In this document: in pieces, positions 43,654 through 52,900 of the stretch
How the letters are laid out: each line of letters starts with the position of its first letter
How positions within the stretch are numbered: position 1 is the stretch's first letter
Assembly: GCA_964551175.1 (NCBI GenBank)
Contig: CAZKBZ010000003.1
Coordinates: forward strand, 10,112-74,111
DNA: 64,000 bases
Direction of reading: 5' to 3'
From: Desulfobulbus_C sp964551175
Lineage (GTDB): Bacteria > Desulfobacterota > Desulfobulbia > Desulfobulbales > Desulfobulbaceae
Program-made: the position numbers and the translations under genes
Notes under the pieces: model-generated
Databases searched by the model: none
What the model was told of the DNA's origin: nothing
Seen by the model: only the letters and a program-made list of their open reading frames with translations

Positions 43654-44556
43654 CTAATTCTTACCGTAAGCCTGCAGGCCAATCACACTGTTTGCTCCAC
43701 CACGAAGAAAATAATAATTTTTAATTCCGGCAAGCTCCAGATTATACATCAGCCACCGCACCTGTTTGCCGACCTGGTCAAAGATGAGCAATGTCTGGCT
43801 GCGATATTTCTTGTTCTTCAGGATAACTTTTTGCAGAAGGTCGAAGGATGCTGTCCTGACTTTTCTTTTACCCAGTTCATTGAGCATGGTTTTGTTTTTT
43901 GAGCGAAATTCCGCCAGCTGTTTCCTGGCGCTGTCGGGCAGCCTTTCTTCGGCCTCCTGAGTGAGAAAACCTTTCTGGATATAATCCCGGGTGTCAATGG
44001 CGACCACGCCCGGCTCCCCCGCTTTCTTTTTGAAATCTTCCCAGGCAAGCGTTTTTTCTATGAATGCCGATTTTGGAATAAACTTCACTGGTGATTCCGG
44101 GAGGGGTTTTCCCAGAAGAACAGTGTCTTGCGGGTATTGCTCCGCCCATCCGGGGATGCCGAGATCAAAGGTGTATGTATTGTTGATATCAGAGCTGACT
44201 GCCTGTAACTGTGCTTCATAAGCCTTGAAGCATGTTGTGCCGTTTCAGTAAAAGGCTATTTTTTTACCCTGTTTGTCTGCTGCAATGTTTTGCAGCTCGT
44301 CGCTGAATGATTTGCCCGACAGTGGCAGGTGCAGGGCATCCTTGATATGGATCGTGTCATATTCCAGTTTGGAGCGGACATCGATAATCACAACGTTATG
44401 CTCAAGAAAATTCTTGCGCAGCTCATCAATTTCAATAGTTTTGAGCGCCTTGTATTTTTCTTCCTGCCGTCCGGGAAATTCAACGGCAGCCACCGGTCCT
44501 GCAAGGGCGAAAAGCACCGACAGCAGAATGAAGGTGGCGGTAATCTGTTTTTTCAT
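43654..44556 (-). CDS. Periplasmic double-rhodanese selenoprotein (UGA read as selenocysteine)
   Basis: Two apparent ORFs are one frame interrupted only by a UGA at 44245-44247. Reading UGA as selenocysteine gives 300 residues with Sec104. The signal peptide is KKQITATFILLSVLFALAG, with a cut near VAA. Domain 1 (about 35-130) is rhodanese-like: VVIIDVRSKLEYDTIHIKDALHLP, then KKIAFYUNGTTCFKAYEA, placing Sec at the catalytic cysteine position. Domain 2 (about 165-300) repeats the fold (VVAIDTRDYIQKGF, LLIFDQVGKQVRWLMYNLELAG) but has Asp in place of the catalytic Cys. A SECIS-like hairpin follows the UGA. GAGGA precedes the ATG. Likely a sulfur- or selenium-handling or sensing protein in the periplasm. 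It sits inside a chemosensory cluster. Confidence 0.82.
44207..44236 (-). promoter_or_regulatory. Bacterial SECIS-like hairpin after the UGA codon
   Basis: On the minus strand, TGCTTCA (44232-44226) pairs with TGAAGCA (44218-44212), leaving loop AGGCTTA. AAC and GTT extend the stem past a small internal loop (44236-44234 with 44209-44207). The stem closes 18 bases after the UGA, and a G is the second base of the loop, as the bacterial SECIS model expects. This supports selenocysteine insertion by SelB. Confidence 0.7.
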
Positions 44557-44631
44557 GAAATAGTCCTCAGTAAGAAAGTATTGTATACTGTAATGGTTAT
44601 ATTCACTCATCTAAGAGACAATGGTTGTACA

Positions 44632-45414
44632 TCAGATGGCGGCATATAACTGTGTTGCCTCATTCATGACCTGCAGGATGATATCTGAATTCCGCATGAT
44701 CACCTCCGGTGTTAATCGGTTGCTGCGGCTGTATGCAGCCTTTTCAAACCAGCGAAAGGATTTAGCGGCCTGTGAGAGCCTTTTCCTGATTTCAGGGGTG
44801 TTGCTTGGTACCTTGAGCAGATAATTCTGTGCTTTTCTGAATTCTTCCACAGTGCTCTTGAACTGTTCAAAAAAATCAGAGTTCTCCACGCCCCAGAAAT
44901 GAAGCATGTACAGGGCGGCCATGCGTTGCGACTGCATACGCTGGTGGCCGGCAATATTAACGACCTTAGCTTTTGCCTTTCCCGAGGCTTTCTGCATAAG
45001 AAGCACAACATTGTTGCTCGCTTTGCGGAGTTGGTCCAGTTCGTTGAGCAGGGCAAGGGCTTTGTCTTTATCAGGCTGTGCCATAACTTTTTCTTTTAGA
45101 GGTGTCCACAGCGTTTCTACGGAAACAAGGGCCGCCAGTATCTCGTCATTGATAAAAGCAGTTTTCAGGGTCTGAAGCTGATCTGAAAATTTCTGTACGG
45201 TTTTTGTGCGATCTGCGGCTGGGTCCTGGTAGGTAATCTGCAAGCCGACCAGGGCATAATCTCTGAGCATCCGCTGGGTAAGCATCCGTTGACTGCCGGC
45301 AATATCAATGAGTTGCGCTGAAGTATATTCACCGGCAGCAACTGCTGAACAGGCGGTGGTCACCATGAGCAGGATACAAACATTAAGCAGCAGCCTGGCA
45401 ACAGGGGTTATCAT
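44632..45414 (-). CDS. Exported protein with two PilJ-type N-terminal sensor domains
   Basis: 260 residues with a signal peptide (LLLNVCILLMVTTACSAVAAG). The mature protein has two copies of the helical motif of the type IV pili methyl-accepting transducer N-terminal domain: IDIAGSQRMLTQRMLRDY and VNIAGHQRMQSQRMAALYM. In PilJ and NarX-like sensors this P-box-like helix contacts a ligand at a dimer interface. Here it is a free periplasmic protein without a cytoplasmic output, so it may be a co-sensor for the receptor encoded 126 bases upstream. GGAGAG precedes the ATG. Confidence 0.85.
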   Translation of the reverse strand: MITPVARLLLNVCILLMVTTACSAVAAGEYTSAQLIDIAGSQRMLTQRMLRDYALVGLQITYQDPAADRTKTVQKFSDQLQTLKTAFINDEILAALVSVETLWTPLKEKVMAQPDKDKALALLNELDQLRKASNNVVLLMQKASGKAKAKVVNIAGHQRMQSQRMAALYMLHFWGVENSDFFEQFKSTVEEFRKAQNYLLKVPSNTPEIRKRLSQAAKSFRWFEKAAYSRSNRLTPEVIMRNSDIILQVMNEATQLYAAI

Positions 45415-45540
45415 GTTCTCTCCTTGTTGAAATGTTTAATGCGGGGCATGGCCAACGGCCGGGTGAAAATTGTCAACACTCAGCCGGGTTAGAGAAAAGT
45501 GGTCGACTCCGCATGGATACGCTTTCCTTGCCAAGGAACC

Positions 45541-48500
45541 CTATGCTTTCTCCGAAGGATTGTCCCCTTCAAGAAGTGCTTCCAGAGACGGTTCCTCTTC
45601 ATTGCCTTCCTGATCGAGCATGGTTTCAAGCGACAGGGAATCAGCATCTCTGCTGCCGGATTCCTCGGCCGAAAGGATTTCGTCGGTTTCCGGCAGCTTG
45701 AAGGTAGATACAGATTGGAACATAGCGTTGGCGGCAATGGCCATGTCTTTCATGGCTGAAGATGTTGCCCGCGTCTCTTCCGTTGTTTTTGTCGTAATGC
45801 CACCGACTTCTCCCATGGTCCGAGCAATTATGACCGATCCTTCAGCCTGTTCGCCCGTTGCCTGGGAAACCGAATCAATAAGCTCGGCCACTTCCGATGA
45901 GCGCCTGTTGATTTCCTGAAGCTTGTTCAGGGCATTCTCAGACAGCTTGCTCCCCTGGACAACTTTCTGGATACTTGAATCCATACTGGCACCGGCCTCG
46001 GTGATTTCACCAAGGATATTTTTGATCAAGGTTTCAATTTGCCGCGTGGAACCGGCCGCCCGCTCAGCAAGACGCTGAATTTCTTCTGCAACAACGGCAA
46101 AGCCTCGACCTTCTTCTCCGGCAGCCGCCGCCTGAATGGAGGCATTCAGGGCAAGGATTGAGGTACGGTCGGAAATTTCATTAATGGTTTTGGCAAACTC
46201 ACTGATCTCCTGGGAACTCTCACCAAGACGTTTGATTGCCCGGGCTGTGTCCTGAACATTACCGCGAATGGCCTCCATGGCCTGGCTGGTATCTTCAACA
46301 GCCCTGGTTCCCTCAATGGCTGCTTCTCTGGACAGTTCGGAAGATTCAGCAGATTGGCTGGCTTTTTCAGCAGCCTCTTTAATGGCTTGGGTCATCTGAT
46401 TGATCTTACCAACGGCTTCATTGATCATGGTGGCCTGACTGTCTGCATCAAGAGTGAGTTTGGCCGTGGAAACAATCAGATCCTGGGCTGTGTCTTCAAC
46501 CTGCTCGGAAGAGTGCTTAATGGTTTCAATGGTTTTGGTGAATTCGTTGAGCATCATGTTCAGAGAATCAGCAACAGTACCTGTGGCATCCGGCCTGACC
46601 GTGGCCCTGACGGACAGGTCACCTTCGGAAAGGGTGGAAATTTCTTCCAGCATTCCGATAATGGAATTTTGTAGCTGTTCATGTTCCTCCTGACGCTCCT
46701 TGAGCAGTTTTTTGGTTGCACTGATCATTGCGTTGAATGCAGAGGCCATGGTGCCGAGTTCGTCATTACTGATAACCTCTGCCCGGGCATCAAGATCGCC
46801 TTTGTCAACCTTTGTGATAACATCCATGATTGCACGGACCTGACGGGTAATACCTGCGGAAACAAAGAAACTGAGCAACAGGGCGGCACCGGCTCCGGCT
46901 GCAGTAAACAGTGTCAGCAGTTTAAACAGTCTGGAGATAGGCTGGAAGATTTCATTTTTACTGATTTCATTGACAAGAGCCCAGTGCAGTCCACGCAGAG
47001 AAAAAGGGGTCCATGAGGCAAGTACTTCGGTACCGTTTGCGTTCCTGGTTACTGCTGTTCCGCTTTTACCGGCCAGCGCTTCCTGGACCGGAGTCGTGTT
47101 CACCTTGACAGCCGGGTTGAGGATGGTTGCCTTGACGTCATTGTATTTTTCCAGATGCAGGGAGTCGGATCGAAACAGCTGATCCGGGCCTACGATATAA
47201 GCATCACCGGTTTCACTGTTGCCGCTGAAACCCCGCATGATGGCATTAATGGGATCAACACGCAGCTGCATGGCAACGATCATGGAAACTTCGTTGTTCT
47301 GCAGCAGCGGTGAAGCGATAAAAGCTGCAGGAACATTATCGGACGGTTCGTATCGATTGAAATCACTCAGAGAAATATCCTTATTTTTCAGGACATTGAC
47401 AACGACATTGTTTAATCCTGACTCGGCATAAGGGCCGGTAAGAATATTGGTTTCAAAATCAGGTTTGTGACCGACCGTATAGAGGATAAAACCGTCAGGC
47501 GTGATCAGGTAAATATCACCCAGGTCGTAGGTTTCCCGAAAAGTAGCAAAAAAGTCGGAGCCGGTGTCCTGCATTTCAACGGCCATGGCTTTGATCTGAT
47601 CGAATTCAACAAACAGAGCCCACTTTACTCCTGCAAAATCAATCGGGGTGTACGCTGAAAGAACATGTTCGCCTCTGAAATCGATAATGGACATGGCTCC
47701 GTCCTTACCTTCAAAGGCCTGATCCACCGCTTCCGTATCCACGAGATAGGCAGGGTTGACCAGAACTTTTTCTTCAAAATAGACTGAATTGGAACGAAGC
47801 ATCCGGTCACGTCCGACAAGAAGAATGTCGCCGCTTCCACCCAGTTCCGTCCCTCCCTTCAGCACCTCGTCGATAACCTCATCGGTTATACGGAACAGGA
47901 AAACCCCCTTAACCGCACCATTAATTTTGAGCGGAGTAGAAAAATAGGCTGTTATTTCGTCCTTTCGCAGGGAAGATGGAGAAAAATCCGTGAACGAACC
48001 TTGTTTCTGCCCCTTGCTGAATGCCGTGTACTCCGGGGTATCTTTTTTCGTTTTCAGCGACATGCCTGTGCGTACAAATTTGTCATTGGAAAAAAGGACC
48101 TTGCCTGATTTCTCAGCCAGAATAACAGAGGAAAATTTATGGTCCTGCATCCATTTTTTGTAAAACTTCGTAAAGCTGACTGTATCAACAGGTGAGCCGT
48201 CAGCTGATACAAGACGCGAAAATGTCTCCTTTTGCAGGGGACTGGATGCAAACCCCTTGATAAGGGTAAGATTCTGATCCAGAAAAGCTTCAAGTTCCCG
48301 TTTTTTCAAATCACGTATGGATACAAGCCGGGATATAATGGCCTGCTGGATCAGTTCAGCTGTTTTATTGAGTTCCTGGAGGTTCTTGGTCCGTTCTGCA
48401 AAGTAATCTTCCAACCCTTTTTTCTGCAGGTCACGTATGGACGCAAGGGAGGAAAAAGATTCCCTGATCAACGCTTTTGAAGACTGGTTGTAGCTGGTGT

Positions 48501-48615
48501 ATCCAACAATGATCAAGGGTACCAGGGCAACAACAAGCATCCAGATCATGAGCTTGCTGCGAATACCCAGGCCTGTTTTTTGGCGGGCAGGTTGTGTTTG
48601 TTTGTTTTCCGTCAT
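45541..48615 (-). CDS. Methyl-accepting chemotaxis protein, PilJ-like, with large periplasmic sensor
   Basis: 1024 residues. A membrane helix (about 22-42), a very long periplasmic region (about 45-570) with at least two dCache-like segments (PLQKETFSRLV, FSSVILAEKSGKVLFSNDKF; DIYLITPDGFILYTVG; GDAYIVGPDQLFRSDS), a second membrane helix (about 573-600), HAMP-like segments (DVITKVDKGDLDARAEVISNDEL; LSEGDLSVRATV) and the signalling hairpin (ILALNASIQAAAAGEEGRGFAVVAEE). The C-terminus is acidic and lacks the CheR-binding pentapeptide. It partners the adjacent CheW and CheA/PilL proteins. AAAGGAG precedes the ATG. Confidence 0.94.
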   Translation of the reverse strand: MTENKQTQPARQKTGLGIRSKLMIWMLVVALVPLIIVGYTSYNQSSKALIRESFSSLASIRDLQKKGLEDYFAERTKNLQELNKTAELIQQAIISRLVSIRDLKKRELEAFLDQNLTLIKGFASSPLQKETFSRLVSADGSPVDTVSFTKFYKKWMQDHKFSSVILAEKSGKVLFSNDKFVRTGMSLKTKKDTPEYTAFSKGQKQGSFTDFSPSSLRKDEITAYFSTPLKINGAVKGVFLFRITDEVIDEVLKGGTELGGSGDILLVGRDRMLRSNSVYFEEKVLVNPAYLVDTEAVDQAFEGKDGAMSIIDFRGEHVLSAYTPIDFAGVKWALFVEFDQIKAMAVEMQDTGSDFFATFRETYDLGDIYLITPDGFILYTVGHKPDFETNILTGPYAESGLNNVVVNVLKNKDISLSDFNRYEPSDNVPAAFIASPLLQNNEVSMIVAMQLRVDPINAIMRGFSGNSETGDAYIVGPDQLFRSDSLHLEKYNDVKATILNPAVKVNTTPVQEALAGKSGTAVTRNANGTEVLASWTPFSLRGLHWALVNEISKNEIFQPISRLFKLLTLFTAAGAGAALLLSFFVSAGITRQVRAIMDVITKVDKGDLDARAEVISNDELGTMASAFNAMISATKKLLKERQEEHEQLQNSIIGMLEEISTLSEGDLSVRATVRPDATGTVADSLNMMLNEFTKTIETIKHSSEQVEDTAQDLIVSTAKLTLDADSQATMINEAVGKINQMTQAIKEAAEKASQSAESSELSREAAIEGTRAVEDTSQAMEAIRGNVQDTARAIKRLGESSQEISEFAKTINEISDRTSILALNASIQAAAAGEEGRGFAVVAEEIQRLAERAAGSTRQIETLIKNILGEITEAGASMDSSIQKVVQGSKLSENALNKLQEINRRSSEVAELIDSVSQATGEQAEGSVIIARTMGEVGGITTKTTEETRATSSAMKDMAIAANAMFQSVSTFKLPETDEILSAEESGSRDADSLSLETMLDQEGNEEEPSLEALLEGDNPSEKA

Positions 48616-48626
48616 TTTTTTCTCCT

Positions 48627-49127
48627 TTAAGAATGACCGTTTTCAGTATGCAGAATTTTTGCCAGATCAGGAACTAGCAGAACTTGGTTTTCGTAATGAA
48701 AAATGCCTCTCACCGGTTGCATTTCAACACCTGCAGGTGCAGGAGCGGCAGGGGTATCACGGGTTGCAAGAATACTGATCCTGGCCGGAACCTTAACTAT
48801 GGCGTAGTCAAGCCCGGCAGTGGCTTGGCTGACAGGCACTCCTGTCCTGACAACCAGATACCGTGTTTCTGTCTTTTGCTGCTCTCCCTGCAGTCCGAAT
48901 CGTGCTTCCAGATCAAGTACCGGCAGAATCCTGTTTTTCCAGGGACAGAGGCCCAGCAGAAAAGATTCTGCAAAAGGTACAGGTCTTGTTTTGACCCTGG
49001 TGCGTACTTCGAGAACCTGTCTGGAGGTAAAGGCGAAGCATACCGCATGCTTTTCAGGTGTTTGAAATGTAGTTTGAACGATAACCAGCTTGTCGGGAGC
49101 GCCGGTTGCGTTAACTTTTTGTTTCAT
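48627..49127 (-). CDS. cheW: CheW-like adaptor protein
   Basis: A 166-residue CheW-domain protein linking receptor and CheA kinase. Visible marks: CFAFTSRQVLEVRTRVKTRPVPFAESFLLGLCPWKNRILPVLDLEARFG, in which the P-F...LLGL..W+..ILPVLDL pattern replaces the usual P....G....G.I.PV.DL. The C-terminal half has VPARISILATRD and FHYENQVLLVPDLAKIL. It starts with AGGAA upstream, 11 bases before the receptor gene on the same strand, implying a shared transcript. Confidence 0.85.
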   Translation of the reverse strand: MKQKVNATGAPDKLVIVQTTFQTPEKHAVCFAFTSRQVLEVRTRVKTRPVPFAESFLLGLCPWKNRILPVLDLEARFGLQGEQQKTETRYLVVRTGVPVSQATAGLDYAIVKVPARISILATRDTPAAPAPAGVEMQPVRGIFHYENQVLLVPDLAKILHTENGHS

Positions 49128-49176
49128 ATGTTGTTCCTGTGCAGTGTAAGTATTTGTTGCTGAATATCCAGCCTGT

Positions 49177-49968
49177 TCATCTTTTTCGGGTACGATTGCA
49201 ACGGGTAAGCGTCTGGCTGATCAGGTACTGTAGTGATTTGTCGTCCAGTGCGGCTTGCCTGCGCATTTCCGATGGAATATCTCTGGGGTGAAGAATAATT
49301 TCTTCCATCGGATTTCGGTTGTCGTACTTTTCAGCAACCCAGGCGATGATCTCCTGTATCGGATCATTGTCCCGGGATTTTTCACTGGTTTCAGTTAACG
49401 GTTGAGGGTCGGGGGTATGTATTTTGTCCCCTTTCCGGTTAACCTCAGGTATTGATTTCGTGTTGTTTGACGAAACAGGAGATACGGGAGATTGTGCCGT
49501 TTTTTCCTGATTCAGCCGGCGATGCTCTGCAATCGCCAGCTGAAGATCTTCGGCTGTTACCAGCATACTTTTTCGGGAAAAGAGGTTTATGCAGAGTTCA
49601 TGGAGTTTTCCCGGGTCAAGAAATAACACTACTTCGTCACCGCGGATCATGGCTTCGGGGCAGCAGGAACGCGCCTTTTCCGGATACAGGGCCGGGAGAT
49701 CCTCCATCGGTTCACCCCTGTATTCTCCCAGATCCCGGTCAAAAAGCAGCAGATGCCTTCCGAGATCCTGGTGGATCTGGATAATCAGTTGTTCAGCTCC
49801 GGAAATTTCAGGATTGCGCCGGCGAAACAAGGCTTCCGGCACAAGCAGGTCTGCTTCTTTGCCTTGGGGTTCCTGCAGGAACTGATCCGGAGTATAGGTC
49901 GCATATATTGCTGAAGGTTCGATGCCGAGAAGAAAATTTCCCGATTCGAGCAGACGAATTGTTTTCAT
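49177..49968 (-). CDS. Unknown protein, possible degenerate CheW-like domain
   Basis: A 263-residue protein between the cheA/pilL and cheW genes. Residues 1-130 have the alternation of a CheW fold (ESGNFLLGIEPSAIYATY, HLLLFDRDLGEYRGEPMEDLPALYP, GDEVVLFLDPGKLHELC), but the glycine signature is weak. Residues 145-200 are a polar, low-complexity linker. The last 60 residues form a compact helical piece (IIAWVAEKYDNRNPMEEIIL; QAALDDKSLQYLISQTLTR). No catalytic motif is seen. From position it could be an adaptor or a scaffold for the array. No strong ribosome site lies before the ATG. Confidence 0.55.
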   Translation of the reverse strand: MKTIRLLESGNFLLGIEPSAIYATYTPDQFLQEPQGKEADLLVPEALFRRRNPEISGAEQLIIQIHQDLGRHLLLFDRDLGEYRGEPMEDLPALYPEKARSCCPEAMIRGDEVVLFLDPGKLHELCINLFSRKSMLVTAEDLQLAIAEHRRLNQEKTAQSPVSPVSSNNTKSIPEVNRKGDKIHTPDPQPLTETSEKSRDNDPIQEIIAWVAEKYDNRNPMEEIILHPRDIPSEMRRQAALDDKSLQYLISQTLTRCNRTRKR

Positions 49969-49990
49969 GGCAGGTGGTCGTCCCTATGCA

Positions 49991-52900
49991 TTATTGTTGA
50001 GTCAAGGTGGTGATTAAGGCCTTCAGATCCTGATCTTTGAACGGTTTGGTTACAAATCCCCGTGCACCCAGTGTTGTAGCCTTTTCCCTGTATTTACCGG
50101 CAGTTCTTGAGGTGAGCATCAATACGGGAATGTCACGGTACCCTGCCTGTGACTGCAGGGACTGGAGCACTTCAAAACCGTTCATCCTGGGCATTTCAAT
50201 ATCAAGAATAATAAGATCCGGACGGTGTTCACGTACCTTTTCCATAGCATCAACTCCATCATGAGCGGCAATGGGAAGCCATCCATGGTAGCTGATGAAT
50301 TTATCAAGAACTTTCCTGATACTGATGGAGTCGTCAGCAAAGAGAACAGAGAGTTTCTTTTCTTCCGTTTCTTTCTGCCCGGTTTCAGTGGAAACGCTTT
50401 TGGGTTGTTCAGCGTTCAGGAGATCCTCTATCTTGAGAATGGGAATCAGGCTGCCGTCACCCATGATGGTGGCGCCGGCAATAAATGGGATATTATCCAG
50501 GGGCTGACTCAGATTTTTTAAAACAATTTCCTTTCGTCCCAGAATCTGATCGGCAATGAGTATGCATTGTTTATCAGCAATTTCCGCCAGGATACCCAAC
50601 TGAGAGGATGCATGATCCGTACCCTGGAGACCGGGGGCTGTGATCTGGAAAATTTCAGCAGGTCGGAGCACCGGAATTGTTTTTCCTTTGATAACAAGCG
50701 TCTGACCCTTGGCATCCTGCACGGGAATTCGGATGATTCTGTTGATATCGCTCATGGGGAGTGCAAAAGTCTGGTCACCGAAGGACACAATCAGGGCCGG
50801 CAGCTGGGCAACGACAATGGGTATGGAAATGATGAATTCCACCCCTGCACCCCGGGCAGATTTTACTTCAATGTTCCCGTTGAGCAGTTCCAGACCGTTC
50901 CGGACCACATCCATGCCCACACCACGACCTGAAATGTTGCTTACCTTTGTTCTCACGGAAAAACCCTGCCGGAAAATAAGTGCGGCCAGTTCCCCGCGAC
51001 CCATGTTCTCCGTGTCCATGTCCGGATAGAGTTTCCCGGCTCTTGCCCTGATAGCATCATAATTCAGCCCGGAGCCGTCATCTGAAAGACGGAGAACAAA
51101 GTGGCTGCCCCGTCGGGTGCAGTGTATCCGGATTGTTGCCTGGTCCGGTTTCCCGGCAATTTGCCTGTCCTTTTTGTTTTCGATGCCATGATCAACGGCA
51201 TTGCGAAGCATGTGCATCAAAGGATCGGCAAGAACATCCCAGACATGCGTATCCATTTCAATGGAACCGCCTTCAATGACAAGGCGGACATTTTTTTTGG
51301 TCGCCCGGGAAGCCTCACGCACTGTCCGGTACAACCGGTTGGCCAGGGTAGAAAAGGGCGTCATTTGGATACTCTGGATCGCAGTCTGGACTTCCGAAAC
51401 CAGTTTGTTCTGTCGTTCTACAGCCCTGTGCCAGGTCTGACGGATTCCCTGGCCCTGATCCATGATGGATTCCAGGTCCAGAACGGCTTCCTGCATGGAT
51501 CGGATCAGTATATTGAGTTCCGAATAGCGGTCCAGCTCCAGGGGATCAAATTCATCCAGCAGACTGTTGTTGTCATGCCCGGGGCCTTCCATGGTGCCAA
51601 AATGAGGGATAGTAGCCAGTTCGTAACCGGCTTCAAGGCTGGAGGCTATTCCTTTGAAACGTTGCAGGACCATGGAGAAATCGCTGAAAATGGTCTGCAT
51701 GCTGTGATCGGAGTTTTCAAAGCTTCCCAGGTTGATGGAAAGATCACCACCCAGTCCTGAAATCCTCTCCAGTTTATCTCCCCGCACCCGCAGAGTCTTT
51801 TTGCGCAACAGCGTATTGGTTGATCTGGTTTGCCGGGGGCGGATGGTGATTTGTTCATCATTATTTGCCTGGTGACGGGTGGGTTGGGGGGAGGCAGATT
51901 CGCTGAATAGCGGGCCGTCTTTTTCAGGTTTCTGTAGAACTGTTACAAAAGATTTCCGGATTTCATGCATCCTCCTGGTTTGATCAATATCCGGCTGTTC
52001 ACAAAAATGTTCCAGCACGTCGGAAGCCTGGACCATGGCTGTGACTATTTCTGCGGTTAATGCTTCGGTGCGGGTAAGCAGACTGTCCAGAAATGTTTCA
52101 AATTCTCCGGCCCATTCCACCATGGTTGTGTGGCCGATGACGGCAGCTCCACCTTTTATTCCATGAACAGCTCTGTAGATCGTTTTAAGGATGTGGAGAA
52201 GCTCTTTATCAATAACCGTCGGCTCCTGGACAATGCGTGCCAGTAAATTGAGCTGCCTGCCTATTCCTTCCAGGTACTCCTCGGACTCATCGTCAAAACT
52301 TTGCTGCAGTTCCGTATCAATGGCCGATTCGTTTTTTGCTGTTTCAGGTTGCGGTTCAGGTGGTTGTGAGGTGGTATCTTTGATCTGCCGGCTGTCATTT
52401 TCCATGAACTGCTTGAACCTGGCCAGGAGTTCACCAGTGATCTGATCTGTTTCCAGGTTGGGATCTTCCACCAGGCCGTCAAGCAGTTCTGTCCCGTCGA
52501 TCATGGAACCGATTAAATCCGGAGAAACACGCTGCGCATCATCGTGGAGCCAGTCAAGAAAATCTTCAAATGAATGTCCCCATGCCGCCACCGTCTCTAT
52601 GCCGACAACCGCCGCTGCACCCTTGAGGGTGTGAACTCCCCGACGTATGATATGGAGTCGTTTTTTGATGGATTCCGTGATTGCTGCCGGTTCAATGATC
52701 TCGGATTCCAGGACATTGAGCTCCGTATTCAGTATGCTCAGATGCTCAGATGCCTCCTCCAGGAAACTTTCCCGCATTTCCTGTTCAAAGGAGGACGGCT
52801 GTTGTTGCGGTTCAGGATCAGGAGGCGTAATGTCGCTGGATTCAGCCTGAAAGGATTTATTCTCTGCAGCCTCTGGTTCATTCCCATCGGCAGGATCGGC

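Noticed and set aside
43654..44088. Separate rhodanese-like gene
   Set aside because: It starts at an internal GTG and lacks a signal peptide and ribosome site; it continues the upstream frame through the UGA, so it is counted as the C-terminal part of the selenoprotein.
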